Below, one piece after another: positions 50,872 to 61,847 of a DNA stretch of 64,000 nucleotides. How positions within the stretch are numbered: the first letter of the stretch is position 1; each line of letters begins with the position of its first letter. The position numbers and the translations under genes were made by a program. The stretch spans positions 992,001 to 1,056,000 of the forward strand of contig CAWIRE010000001.1 in assembly GCA_963838385.1 (NCBI GenBank), written 5' to 3'. Source of the stretch: DAHUYF01 sp963838385. Lineage in GTDB: Bacteria > Pseudomonadota > Alphaproteobacteria > ATCC43930 > CGMCC-115725. Below the pieces are notes generated by a model. That model saw only the letters and a list, made by a program, of their open reading frames with translations. It searched no databases and was not told where the DNA came from.

Positions 50872-51939
50872 ATGATCCTGTTCGCCAGACGAAGACCTGC
50901 CGCGCCGGCGCGGCCGAGAGCGGGCCTCGCCCATCTCCTGCCGCAAGCCTTCCTGTGGCCGCGGCGGCACGCCGGGAAGCGGCCGCTGTCGCTGGCGCTG
51001 CAAGGCGGCGGCTCCTTCGGCGCTTTCACCTGGGGCGTGCTCGACCAGCTCCTGGAGCAGGATGCGGTGGCGCTCGACATGGTGAGCGGCGTCAGCGCCG
51101 GCGCGGTCAACGCCGTGCTGCTCGCCGACGGGCTGGCCGAAGGCGGGCCGGCAGCGGCGCGGGCGCGGCTCGAGCGCTTCTGGCGGCGCGTCAGCGGCGC
51201 CGGCGCGCTGGTGCGGTTCGGCCGCGCCGTGGCGGGCACCGCGGCGCTGGCGCTGGAATTCTCGACGCGGCTGCTGTCGCCCTACCAGTTCAATCCGCTC
51301 GGCCTCAACCCGCTGCGCGAGATCCTGGCCGAGGAGGTCGATTTCGCGCGGCTGCGCCGGGCCTCGCCGATCCGCCTGCTGATCGGCGCCACGGCGGTGA
51401 AGGATGGCCGGCTGCGGCTCTTCCGCAACGACGAGATCACGCTCGACGTGGTGCTCGCCTCGGCCTGCCTGCCGCAGCTCCACCATGCCGTCGAGATCGA
51501 GGGCGAATGGTACTGGGATGGCGGCTTCAGCGCCAACCCGCCGCTGCGCCCGCTGGTGCTGGAATCCAAGGCCGACGACGTGGTGCTGGTGCAGATCACA
51601 CCCGAGGCGCAGAAGGGCGTGCCCTATCTGCTGCACGACATCACGCGGCGGGTGAACCAGATCACCTTCAACGGCCCGCTCCAGCGCGAGATGGAGGCGA
51701 TCGCCGACCTCACCGAAGCCGTCCGCAGCGAGCGCTATTTCCGCTCGCGCCTCTGCCGCAAGCTGCAGCGCCTCAGCCTCCACCGCATCGCCGCCGAGGA
51801 CGTGGTCGAGGGGCTGCAGCAGGCGAGCGCCATGGCGGTCGGCTGGCCGTTCCTCGCCCGCCTCAAGGAAGGCGGGCGCAAGGCGGCGGCGGACTGGGCG
51901 GCAAGGCTCGCCGAGGGTGCGGATCGGGATCGCGGCTGA
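50872..51939 (+). CDS. Patatin-like phospholipase
   Basis: This 355-residue protein has the patatin oxyanion motif LALQGGGSFGAF (41-52), nucleophile Ser75 in VSGVSAGAVNA and the dyad Asp216 in WDGGFSANPPL. It should hydrolyse acyl ester bonds of lipids. In this group similar genes often accompany polyhydroxybutyrate genes, but none is here. The ATG at 50872 follows AAGGAAG closely; a TTG at 50857 is an alternative. IS4 copy 2 begins about 110 bp downstream. Confidence 0.9.
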   Translation: MILFARRRPAAPARPRAGLAHLLPQAFLWPRRHAGKRPLSLALQGGGSFGAFTWGVLDQLLEQDAVALDMVSGVSAGAVNAVLLADGLAEGGPAAARARLERFWRRVSGAGALVRFGRAVAGTAALALEFSTRLLSPYQFNPLGLNPLREILAEEVDFARLRRASPIRLLIGATAVKDGRLRLFRNDEITLDVVLASACLPQLHHAVEIEGEWYWDGGFSANPPLRPLVLESKADDVVLVQITPEAQKGVPYLLHDITRRVNQITFNGPLQREMEAIADLTEAVRSERYFRSRLCRKLQRLSLHRIAAEDVVEGLQQASAMAVGWPFLARLKEGGRKAAADWAARLAEGADRDRG

Positions 51940-52047
51940 AGGAGCGATGCCGTCGCGACGCCCCTAGGCAAAGGCGGATCGCGGAGGGCACGCTGAGCAT
52001 CTTTCCGATGCACAGCACCATCCAGCATCGTCATGCCCGGCCTTGTG

Positions 52048-53323
52048 CCACGGCTGTCCGGTTGGGTTTTTGTGGACGAAGCGCATGGCGTTGATTCTAC
52101 TCGGTCCTGGACGTCGGCAAACGTTCCGGGACACGAGATGAGGATCGACGCCATGCGGCATCAGAATAGCGTACTTCATAGTGTTCTTAAGCACGTTCCG
52201 TGGCCTGTGTTCGATCGGATGGTGGAAGCCCATGGGGCTGATGCGGGCGTCCGCCGGCTGACGACGAAGAGCCAGTTCGTGGCGCTGCTGCACGGGCAGC
52301 TTTCGGGCGCCATAAGCCTGCGCGAGATCGTGGACGGCTTGGAGAGCCACGCGGACCGGCTCTACCATCTGGGTGTTGAGCCACCGCGGCGCTCGACACT
52401 GAGCGATGCCAATGCGGTGCGGCCGGCGGCGATGTTCGCCGAGCTTCTGGCGATGATGATGGCGCAGGCCCATCGTGGGCTGCGCCGCAAGCTTGCCGAA
52501 ACCACCTATCTCATCGACGCCACAGGTGTGCGTCTGACCGGATACAGCGCCGACTGGGCGCGGTTCTCGGCCGGGGTCTGCGGTGCCAAGGTGCACGTCA
52601 TCTACGATGCCGACGCCGATCGGCCGATCTACGCCGCGGTCAGCGCGGCGAACGTCACCGACATCAGCGTTGCGCAACAGATGCCGATCGACGCCGGAGC
52701 CACCTATGTCTTCGACCTCGGTTACTACGACTATGGCTGGTGGGCGAAACTCGACGCGGCGCAATGCCGGATCGTGACCCGCTTCAAGGCCAACACCCCG
52801 CTCGAACTCATCGAGGAGCTGCCTCTGCCCCAAGACAGCACGATCCTCAGCGATCGCATCGGCTTCCTCCCCGCGCGCCAGTGCAACAACCGGCGCAACC
52901 CCATGCAACACGCCGTGCGCGAGGTCCGGGTCATGACCGAGGCGGGCAAGATCTTGCGCCTGCTGAGCAATGACCTCGACGCAACCGCCCAGGAAATCGC
53001 CGATCTTTACCAGCGCCGCTGGGCGATCGAACTGTTCTTCCGCTGGGTCAAGCAGGTCCTGAAGATCAACCACTTCCTCGGCACCTCCGAAAACGCCGTG
53101 CGTATCCAGATCGCGGTGGCGCTGATCGCCTTCCTGCTGCTTCGCCTCGCTCAGGCGACGCAAACCGCCATTCGAAGCCCTCTCGCCTTCGCCAGACTGG
53201 TTCGCGCCAACCTGATGCACCGCAGGCCCATCGATCGACTGTTGCAGCTCGATCCACCCCCGCAGATCAACGCCGCTCAAATGACCCTCCAGTGGAACTG
53301 AAACCCGAACCGGACAGCTGTGG
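52048..53323 (+). mobile_element. IS4-family insertion sequence, copy 2
   Basis: This 1276-bp element has ends CCACGGCTG and CAGCTGTGG. It is flanked by perfect 7-bp direct repeats CCTTGTG (52041-52047 and 53324-53330). The duplicated bases are exactly the loop of hairpin 1 of the surrounding palindrome, so the insertion site can be rebuilt. It is nearly identical to copy 1, implying recent movement. Confidence 0.95.
52138..53301 (+). CDS. IS4-family transposase, copy 2
   Basis: This 387-residue protein is identical to that of copy 1 except Asp for Asn in the segment TGYSADWARF. It has the same DUF4372 N-terminus and DDE core with LYQRRWAIELFFRWVKQ. Both copies are on the plus strand, 5394 bp apart, forming direct repeats. 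Recombination between them would delete the FixL-like kinase and the patatin gene. Confidence 0.9.
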   Translation: MRIDAMRHQNSVLHSVLKHVPWPVFDRMVEAHGADAGVRRLTTKSQFVALLHGQLSGAISLREIVDGLESHADRLYHLGVEPPRRSTLSDANAVRPAAMFAELLAMMMAQAHRGLRRKLAETTYLIDATGVRLTGYSADWARFSAGVCGAKVHVIYDADADRPIYAAVSAANVTDISVAQQMPIDAGATYVFDLGYYDYGWWAKLDAAQCRIVTRFKANTPLELIEELPLPQDSTILSDRIGFLPARQCNNRRNPMQHAVREVRVMTEAGKILRLLSNDLDATAQEIADLYQRRWAIELFFRWVKQVLKINHFLGTSENAVRIQIAVALIAFLLLRLAQATQTAIRSPLAFARLVRANLMHRRPIDRLLQLDPPPQINAAQMTLQWN

Positions 53324-53570
53324 CCTTGTGCCGGGCATCCACGCCTTCCAGGCGGCACGAGGGAAGACGTGGATGGCCGGGACAAGCCGGGCCATGACGA
53401 TCAAAACGAAGCTCGGAAGAACGGCACTACCACCCAACTCCTTTTCCCGGACAGCGCTGCGACGGCGACCGTTCGGAGGCGAGTTCATAAGCGATAGCAC
53501 GGAGATGCGTGCGCCAAGGGATGCTTTGCGCTAGCGTGCCGCCGCTTCAGAGACAGTGCGGACGGCAGGA

Positions 53571-54023
53571 ATGGTTCACATCAGGGCGGTCGGGTCCCGC
53601 GGCAGCGCGGCGTCGGCGATGGCGCTGCTTTTTCTACTCGCCGCGCTGACGCCGGCCCAGGCGCAGCTCGGCGGCGGCGGCCGCGGACAGAGGAACCAGC
53701 AACCGACGCCGCAGCAGACGCCGCAGCCATCGCAGACGGCGAAGCCCAACCCGGCCGTGCCGGAGCCCTGGCCGAGGCTGGAAGGCGGCGCGCTGCTGTG
53801 CAAGTCGCGCGACGACCTCGTCCACTATCAGACGCAGGTCGGCACCGGCACCAGCGTCGTGGTCGCGCAACGTGCCTCCGGCTGCCACACCATCCGCAAG
53901 CAGACCGGCATCCAGATCCTGGATCGCGACGGTCAATCGCGCACCGAGATCGTCACCACGGACGACACCAAGGAAACCGGCTGGACCAACGCCTACCTGC
54001 CCGACGAGCCGCCGCCCAAATAG
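53571..54023 (+). CDS. Secreted protein of unknown function
   Basis: This protein of about 150 residues has a signal peptide (AMALLFLLAALTPAQAQ). A Gly- and then Gln/Pro/Thr-rich linker (about 30-65) follows, then a small C-terminal domain with a Cys pair (GALLCKSRDDLVHYQ, RASGCHTIRKQTGIQILDRDG). The signal peptide would start best at the internal Met beginning MALLFLL, 48 bases later. No family recognised. It is convergent with the next gene, 4 bp between stops. Confidence 0.6.
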   Translation: MVHIRAVGSRGSAASAMALLFLLAALTPAQAQLGGGGRGQRNQQPTPQQTPQPSQTAKPNPAVPEPWPRLEGGALLCKSRDDLVHYQTQVGTGTSVVVAQRASGCHTIRKQTGIQILDRDGQSRTEIVTTDDTKETGWTNAYLPDEPPPK

Positions 54024-54027
54024 GCGC

Positions 54028-54504
54028 CTATTGCCGGTCGTAGACGTTGGTGTAGGGCACGGAATGGCCCTTGCCGTCGCTGTCCGCGCCGCGGCAGGTC
54101 AGCCTGCGGCCGTCGGGGGAGAGCGTGCAGCTCGACCGGTCGGTGCTGCCATCGGGATCGGAATAGACGGAATCGAAGCGCGTCGCGGTGACGGTGAGCG
54201 ACCCGGTCGTCCCCGGCGGCGCGCCGGCCACCGGCGCGGGCTTGCCGTCGCCGCTGCCGCTGAAGGATTGCTGGTGCCGGACGCCCGCGGGATCGACGAT
54301 GGTGAGCGACCAGCGCACCTGCGCCGGGCTGGCGCTCTCGATCACCAGCGCGATGTCGCGCGGCGGCACCTCGCCCGGCACCGCGGTCGATTGCGCGGCG
54401 TTCCAATGCCAGCGGCCGACCCAGCCGGAGGATTGGGCGCGGGCGGCGAGCGGCCCGGCCAGGGCGGCAAGCGCGAGCGCAAGGGCGATGGCGCGGGCTC
54501 GCAT
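54028..54504 (-). CDS. Secreted beta-rich protein of unknown function
   Basis: This 158-residue protein has a signal peptide (MRARAIALALALAALAGPLAARAQSS). The mature start WVGRWHWNAAQSTAVPGEVPPRDIALVIE resembles lipocalin-like or WD-type extracytoplasmic proteins that recur in alphaproteobacteria. One Cys pair lies in SSCTLSPDGRRLTCRG. It is divergent from the copper ATPase gene, but there is no evidence that it works with it. Confidence 0.6.
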   Translation of the reverse strand: MRARAIALALALAALAGPLAARAQSSGWVGRWHWNAAQSTAVPGEVPPRDIALVIESASPAQVRWSLTIVDPAGVRHQQSFSGSGDGKPAPVAGAPPGTTGSLTVTATRFDSVYSDPDGSTDRSSCTLSPDGRRLTCRGADSDGKGHSVPYTNVYDRQ

Positions 54505-54627
54505 CGTCGATTCTCCTCGTTACCGCCCGGTCCCCCGGGTCCGGCGAAGCGGCCCCAGATATATGCGCCCGCGGCACCGGGCGTCCCCGCGCCGGCGGCG
54601 GCGCCGCGATTTTCGGAAATTCGCCTC

Positions 54628-54678
54628 TTGAGCTTCCAGCCGCTGGAACGCCCATCTTCCTTCCAGTTCACTGGAAGG
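54628..54678 (+). promoter_or_regulatory. CueR-type copper promoter with tandem operator palindromes
   Basis: The -35 element TTGAGC (54628-54633) and a weak -10 CATCTT (54653-54658) are 19 bp apart, the over-long spacing typical of MerR-family promoters. TTCCAGCCGCTGGAA (54634-54648) lies in the spacer. A second, better palindrome CCTTCCAGTTCACTGGAAGG (54659-54678) matches the CueR site and lies over the probable start of transcription. No cueR gene is in this window. Confidence 0.7.
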
Positions 54679-54714
54679 ATGACGGGAACCCGTCGGCTCA
54701 CGCGAGGCGCGACC

Positions 54715-57078
<2,364 letters not shown>

Positions 57079-57157
57079 GGAGGCGGGGCGCTGGGGCCGA
57101 TCCTCGGCGTTGCGGCAAAATGCGTCATACAATTGGACAACTTGCCCAAGGTTTGCC

Positions 57158-57598
57158 GTGTCCATTCCCGCGCCCGTGATCGAGGCCATGTATCCCCGTC
57201 TCGGGGGATCGAAGACGCTGCCGCATGCGATCCGGTCGGAAGCGGATCTCGCACGGCTGGCGATCAAGGGTCTGCCTCTGCGGGCGTTCCACGCCATCCG
57301 GGCGGCCGGCTTCTCGGAACGCGAACTGGCGGGCATCATCCCTGCCAGGACGCTCCGCCACAGGATCAAAAAGAGAGAGCCGCTGACCTCCGTGGAAACG
57401 GAGCGGGCCCTTCGCCTCCTCAGCATTCAGATCCAGGCCGAGCTCGCTTTGGAGGACAAGGAGAAGGCGCGGATTTGGCTGCGCAAGCCGCTCACGATCC
57501 TCGACGGCATGACGCCGCTCGAAGCCGCCCAGACCGAGCACGGCGCCGAGGTAGTCCTCGAAATGCTCGGCGCCATGGCCTGGGGCGCCGTGGCCTGA
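57158..57598 (+). CDS. DUF2384 (MbcA/ParS/Xre) antitoxin, orphan
   Basis: This protein of about 146 residues matches antitoxins of RES-Xre toxin-antitoxin pairs: GLPLRAFHAIRAAGFSERELAGIIPARTLRHRIKKREPLTSVETERALRL. The C-terminal toxin-binding DUF2384 part reads ARIWLRKPLTILDGMTPLEAAQTEHGAEVVLEMLGAMAWG. The GTG at 57158 with AAGG upstream is the preferred start; an internal ATG at 57188 is possible. The toxin gene expected immediately downstream is absent. Confidence 0.85.
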   Translation: MSIPAPVIEAMYPRLGGSKTLPHAIRSEADLARLAIKGLPLRAFHAIRAAGFSERELAGIIPARTLRHRIKKREPLTSVETERALRLLSIQIQAELALEDKEKARIWLRKPLTILDGMTPLEAAQTEHGAEVVLEMLGAMAWGAVA

Positions 57599-57652
57599 TG
57601 CTCCTTTGGCATTCACATGTCCTTAAGAGGTCGATGGCAAAAGAACGGTCTC
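57598..57652 (+). pseudogene. Possible stub of a RES-domain toxin gene
   Basis: The antitoxin stop overlaps an ATG (TGATG) that opens MLLWHSHVLK. RES toxins commonly start in this way right after the antitoxin, with an M-x-LWR-like N-terminus. The frame then runs into the chemoreceptor gene and shows no RES motifs. It may be the remnant of a deleted toxin; the short length makes this weak. Confidence 0.3.
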
Positions 57653-59662
57653 ATGCCCCGGCTCAACCATTTCCGCATCACGACGCGCGTCTATGCAGGT
57701 TTCGGCGCCCTCATCTTGCTCGGCGTCATCATTGCCCTGGTCGGGCGCTGGCAGACGGCGGCGGTGGGCGACCAGGTCGAACGCCTCGTAACGGTCTCGG
57801 ATGGGACGACGACGCTGCTCGATCTCGACGCCTCCCTCGAGCGGCTGCGCCGCGCCGCCCTGCGCTATTCGATCAGCGGTGACGCGACCGCGATGGCAGA
57901 ATTCCGCCGCGCGCTGACTGGCGCCACCGGGATGACGAAGACGCTCGCCAGCGTCGATAGCTCCGCCGAGCGGCAACGCGCCTATCGCAACATCGACCAG
58001 TCCCTTGGCAAGCTCAAGGAGAACTTCGATCGCCTGGTGACGGTCAGCGATAGCTTCCGGCACGGCAACGACCTGCTCGCGAAGACCGGCGGCGAGCTCA
58101 TCGCCGACCTGAAGAAGGCAAAGGACATCTCAAGCAAGTCCTCGAATCCCGCCGTCGCGCTGGCCATGCGCGACCTGGAGATCATGGTGCTGAACGGCCG
58201 CCTGATGGCCGCGCGCTTCAGCATCTTCAAGACCACCGACGCGCTGACCACCGCCCAGGCGGCGATGGTCGATGCGGAGCACGCAATCGACGCCGCCATC
58301 GCGCAGGCGGGGGACGGGCCGCTTGGCGCGCAGCTCGCGACGGTCAAGCAGGCCTTTTCCGATTACAGCGAGCGTTTCGCCGACATGGCGGCGGCCGCCC
58401 TGGCGGCCGAGACGCTCGATCAAAAAATGCTGGTACCGCAGATCGTCGCGATCCAGGAAGAACTCGGCAAGTCGAGCGCCGCGCTCAAGGCGGTATTCGC
58501 GGACGCCAAGGGCGCAACCACCGCCCGCATCGCCGCCACCTCGCTGCTGCAGCTCGTCTTCGCCGCCGCCGCGCTGCTGGTGGGCGTCGCCTTCGCCGTC
58601 GTCGTCGGCCGCAGCATCGCCCAACCGGTCGCGCTGATGACGGCGGCGATGCGGCGGCTCGCCGGCGGCGACAAGAAGGCCGAGATCCCGGCGCGCGACG
58701 GCAAGGACGAGCTCGCGGAGATGGCCGAGGCGGTCGACATCTTCAAGCAGAACATGGCCAAGGCCGAGGCGCTCGACAGCGAAAGGCAGCAGGTGCAGGC
58801 GCGGCGCGAGGCGCGGCAGCAGGCGATCGAGACTCATATCGGCAGTTTCGACGGCAAGATGAAGGACATTCTCGGCGCGGTCACGGCGGCCGCGACCGAG
58901 CTGCGCGCCACCGCCGAAGGCATGTCGCAGACGGCGCGGGAGACGACGCAGCGGACCAGCGCGGTCGCCGCCGCCTCCGAGCAGACCTCGGCCAATGTGC
59001 AGACCGTCGCCTCGGCGACCGAGGAGATGGCATCTTCGGTCGGCGAGATCGGCCGGCAAGTGCAGCAATCGAGCCAGATCGCCGGCGAGGCGGTGGAGGA
59101 GGCGACACGCGCCAACGAGACGGTGCAGGGCCTGGCCGGCGCCGCGCAAAAGATCGGCGCCGTGGTGCAGCTCATCCAGGACATCGCCTCCCAGACCAAT
59201 CTCCTGGCGCTCAACGCGACGATCGAGGCGGCGCGCGCCGGCGAGGCGGGCAAGGGCTTTGCCGTGGTGGCAAGCGAGGTCAAATCGCTCGCCAACCAGA
59301 CCGCCCGGGCGACCGAGGAGATCGCGGCGCAGATCGGCGGCATGCAGACCTCGACGAACGAGGCGGTGGTCGCCATCAAAGGCATCAACCAGACGATCGT
59401 CAAGGTGAACGAGATCGCCACCGCCATTGCCTCGGCCGTCGAGCAGCAAGGCTCGGCGACGCGCGAAATCACCCGCAACACGCAGGAGGCGGCGCGCGGC
59501 ACCGGCGAGGTGACGCGCAACATCGCTGGCGTCAACGAGGCGGCAGGCGCCACCGGCACCGCGGCCAGCGACGTCCTGTCCTCTTCCGCGCGGCTCAGCG
59601 AGCAGGCGGAGCGGTTGCGCGCCGAGGTGGACAAGTTCCTGGCCGAGATCCGCGCCGCCTGA
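57653..59662 (+). CDS. Methyl-accepting chemotaxis protein
   Basis: This 669-residue chemoreceptor has transmembrane helix 1 (about 14-34) and a helical periplasmic sensor of about 260 residues. Helix 2 (LLQLVFAAAALLVGVAFAVVVG) and a HAMP domain (SIAQPVALMTAAMRRLAGGD) follow. The signalling hairpin tip is IQDIASQTNLLALNATIEAARAGEAGKGFAVVASEVKSLA. There is no C-terminal CheR-binding pentapeptide. An upstream Met at 57617 would add 12 residues. No other chemotaxis genes are adjacent. Confidence 0.9.
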   Translation: MPRLNHFRITTRVYAGFGALILLGVIIALVGRWQTAAVGDQVERLVTVSDGTTTLLDLDASLERLRRAALRYSISGDATAMAEFRRALTGATGMTKTLASVDSSAERQRAYRNIDQSLGKLKENFDRLVTVSDSFRHGNDLLAKTGGELIADLKKAKDISSKSSNPAVALAMRDLEIMVLNGRLMAARFSIFKTTDALTTAQAAMVDAEHAIDAAIAQAGDGPLGAQLATVKQAFSDYSERFADMAAAALAAETLDQKMLVPQIVAIQEELGKSSAALKAVFADAKGATTARIAATSLLQLVFAAAALLVGVAFAVVVGRSIAQPVALMTAAMRRLAGGDKKAEIPARDGKDELAEMAEAVDIFKQNMAKAEALDSERQQVQARREARQQAIETHIGSFDGKMKDILGAVTAAATELRATAEGMSQTARETTQRTSAVAAASEQTSANVQTVASATEEMASSVGEIGRQVQQSSQIAGEAVEEATRANETVQGLAGAAQKIGAVVQLIQDIASQTNLLALNATIEAARAGEAGKGFAVVASEVKSLANQTARATEEIAAQIGGMQTSTNEAVVAIKGINQTIVKVNEIATAIASAVEQQGSATREITRNTQEAARGTGEVTRNIAGVNEAAGATGTAASDVLSSSARLSEQAERLRAEVDKFLAEIRAA

Positions 59663-59830
59663 GCGCGCCCGGCGCGGCGCTGGCAATCACGGGCACCCCG
59701 ATGCCGGCCGCATCAGGATATCGCGCGTGCACCAGCCATTCGCGTTCGACAGCCGTCTTCTTCGACGTTCAAAGCCCTAACGGGCCGAGCCCCTGTGCTC
59801 TACCCCGAGCCGCCTACGCGGCCCGCGCCC

Positions 59831-60955
59831 TCAGCTCTGCGCCGCTTGCGCCGATTCCCGGTTGCGCGCGCGCGACGGCGCCAGGACGGCGCGGCAGGCG
59901 AGCAGCAGCTTGCGCGCCTCGTGGCCCCAGGTCGAGGCGGGGTCGAGGCGCACGTAGCGCTCGAGCAGCGGGGCGGCGTCGCTGAGGCGGCCCGACTGGA
60001 TATAAAGCGCGGCAAGATTGTAGAGCGGGTCGGGGAATTCCGGGTCGGCCAGCACCGCGCGCTCGAAATGCGCGATCGCCTCGGCGTGCTGGCCGGCGCT
60101 CAGCGCGAGATGGCCGAGATTGAAATGCGCCTCGGCGAAGCCGGGCTCGGCATCGATCGCCGCCAGGTAATGCGCCTTCGCCTCCGCCGGGCGGCCCAGC
60201 TCGCGCACGACATTGCCGAGATTGAAGCGCACCACGGGGTCGCGCGGGCTGGCGCTGAGGCAGGCGTAGTAGAGCCGTTCGGCCGACAGCAGCGCGCCCG
60301 CGGCCGCCGCCTGCTCGGCCGCCTCGAAGAGCGCGTCGGGATCGGGCGGCGGCTCGACCCAGGGGAAGCGCATCTGCCCGTCGAACTCGGCCAGAGCCTC
60401 GCCGATCCGCATCATCAGGTCGCCGCCGGGACCGATGTCGAGGCGGATGACCTCGCGCGGATCGGAGCCGCGCCGCCGCCGCCGGAGCGCGGTCGCGGCA
60501 ACCAGCACGTCCTCGATCGCCACGCCGCGCCGGCGCAGCCCGGCGACGTGCTGCGCGATCTTGAGATCGCCGAAGCCGAAACGTCCGGCTTCCGGCGCCA
60601 GCACGTCGAAGAGCGCCAGCAGGCGAACGTCCTCGGACGCGAGGCCGGTGAGCGTCTGGAAGCGATCGGCCACGATGTCCTTGCCGTGCAGCGCCGGCGC
60701 CAGCGCCAGCGCGCGCAGGAACGCCTCTTCGCTCAGCGCGCGTCCGGGCTCGCGCGCGAGCACGGCCTTCATGGTGGGCGAGCCGAGGCGCGCCGCGGCC
60801 TCGTGCGTGGCGACGGCGAAATCCGTCCGCTGCGTCAGGCGCTGGTGCAGTCGGCCGCCGCGGGCGGCGAGCTCGCGCTCGATGCGGCTCTTGGGCAGCC
60901 GCTCGAAGCGGCCCGCAATGAAGAAGCTGCTGCCCTCGATGCGCAGGGTTTCCAT
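59831..60955 (-). CDS. BRCT-MerR-TPR protein downstream of ku
   Basis: This 374-residue protein has three recognisable parts. An N-terminal BRCT-like domain (about 1-85) includes FFIAGRFERLPKSRIERELAARGG and TQRTDFAVATHEAAA. A MerR-like helix-turn-helix (about 105-165) includes FGFGDLKIAQHVAGLRRRGVAIEDVLVAATAL. A TPR array (about 205-355) has repeats such as VVRFNLGNVVRELGRPAEAKAHYLAAIDAEPGFAEAHFNLGHLAL. The start lies one base after the ku stop, so the two are surely co-transcribed. A role in DNA end joining or its control is an inference from BRCT and context. Confidence 0.85.
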   Translation of the reverse strand: METLRIEGSSFFIAGRFERLPKSRIERELAARGGRLHQRLTQRTDFAVATHEAAARLGSPTMKAVLAREPGRALSEEAFLRALALAPALHGKDIVADRFQTLTGLASEDVRLLALFDVLAPEAGRFGFGDLKIAQHVAGLRRRGVAIEDVLVAATALRRRRRGSDPREVIRLDIGPGGDLMMRIGEALAEFDGQMRFPWVEPPPDPDALFEAAEQAAAAGALLSAERLYYACLSASPRDPVVRFNLGNVVRELGRPAEAKAHYLAAIDAEPGFAEAHFNLGHLALSAGQHAEAIAHFERAVLADPEFPDPLYNLAALYIQSGRLSDAAPLLERYVRLDPASTWGHEARKLLLACRAVLAPSRARNRESAQAAQS

Positions 60956-60956
60956 G

Positions 60957-61847
60957 TCACCCGGCTCGGCGCGACGAGCCCTTTGCCTTGGCCCGCGCGG
61001 CCGGCTTTGCCTTGGCACCCGCACCGGCCGCCTCGCGCGCCCGCGTCGCCTTGCTCGAGGCCGGCGGCTTGATCGTCTCCAGCGATTTCTTCAAGGCCGC
61101 CATGAGATCGACGATGGGCGCCGGCTCCGCGACTTCGGGGGTCACGATGTTCTCGCCCTTGATCTTGGCCTTGACGAGATCGGCCAGCGCCGCCTGATAG
61201 CGGTCCTCGAACAGTCTGGGATCGAAATCGGCACTCTTCTGCGCGACGATCTGCTGCGCGAGCTTGACCGCGGACTCGTCGAGCGGCCCTTCCTCGATGT
61301 CCTCGAAATAGGCATCCTCGCGGCGCACCTCCTCGGGGGCGCGCAGCGTGCGGATCATGATGCCCTTGCCGCGCGGGCTCATCAGCACGGCGCGCTCGCG
61401 CGACGACAGCACCAGCCGGCCGATCCCCGACTTCTTCTCGCGCCGCATCGCCTCGACAATCACGCGAAAGGTCTCGTTGGCGATCTTGCCGTCGGGCGCC
61501 AGCCAATAGGGGCTGTCGACGTAGAGCGGGTCGACCTGGTCATCATCGACGAACTGGGTCACGTCGATGATGCGGTTGCTCTCGACCTGGACCTTGTCCA
61601 ACTCCTCCTCCGAGAGGATGACGTAGCGCCCCTTCTCGAACTCATAGCCCTTGAGGAGCTGGTCGCGCGGCACCGGCTTGCCGGTGCCGGGGTCGGTCGG
61701 CACCATCTGGATGCGCGCCATCGAGCCCGGCGCGAGGTTGTGGAACGAGATCTTGTCGGCGCTGGAGGACGCCGGGTAGAGCCGGACGGGGCAGGACACC
61801 AGGCTTACGCGCAGATAGCCTTTCCAGCTGGAGCGGGGGGCGGCCAT
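60957..61847 (-). CDS. ku: Bacterial Ku protein
   Basis: This 296-residue protein has a Ku core: SWKGYLRVSLVSCPVRLYPASS at the start, FHNLAPGSMARIQM, KGYEFEKGRYVILSEEELDKV, and YWLAPDGKIANETFRVIVEAM. Its Lys/Ala-rich C-terminus is typical of bacterial Ku and probably binds DNA. Ku dimers encircle broken DNA ends and recruit LigD. It is divergent from ligD with a 176-bp shared control region, and is followed by the BRCT-MerR-TPR gene. Confidence 0.96.
   Translation of the reverse strand: MAAPRSSWKGYLRVSLVSCPVRLYPASSSADKISFHNLAPGSMARIQMVPTDPGTGKPVPRDQLLKGYEFEKGRYVILSEEELDKVQVESNRIIDVTQFVDDDQVDPLYVDSPYWLAPDGKIANETFRVIVEAMRREKKSGIGRLVLSSRERAVLMSPRGKGIMIRTLRAPEEVRREDAYFEDIEEGPLDESAVKLAQQIVAQKSADFDPRLFEDRYQAALADLVKAKIKGENIVTPEVAEPAPIVDLMAALKKSLETIKPPASSKATRAREAAGAGAKAKPAARAKAKGSSRRAG

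Larger units (their letters stand above)
52027..53401. repeat. Composite palindromic element interrupted by IS4 copy 2
   Basis: Without the IS and one target copy, the element is about 92 bp. Outer arms ATCGTCATG (52027-52035) and CATGACGAT (53393-53401) enclose two hairpins. Hairpin 1 is ATGCCCGG-CCTTGTG-CCGGGCAT (52033-52040 and 53331-53338). Hairpin 2 is ATGGCCGG-GACAAG-CCGGGCCAT (about 53373-53395). Between them CCACG and CGTGG can also pair. Resemblance to the copy 1 locus continues some tens of bases beyond the arms. Confidence 0.75.

Noticed and set aside
46497..53571. Possible CRISPR array because of repeated palindromes
   Set aside because: Repeats are not evenly spaced, spacers are absent and no cas genes are seen; they are explained by IS copies and palindromic elements.
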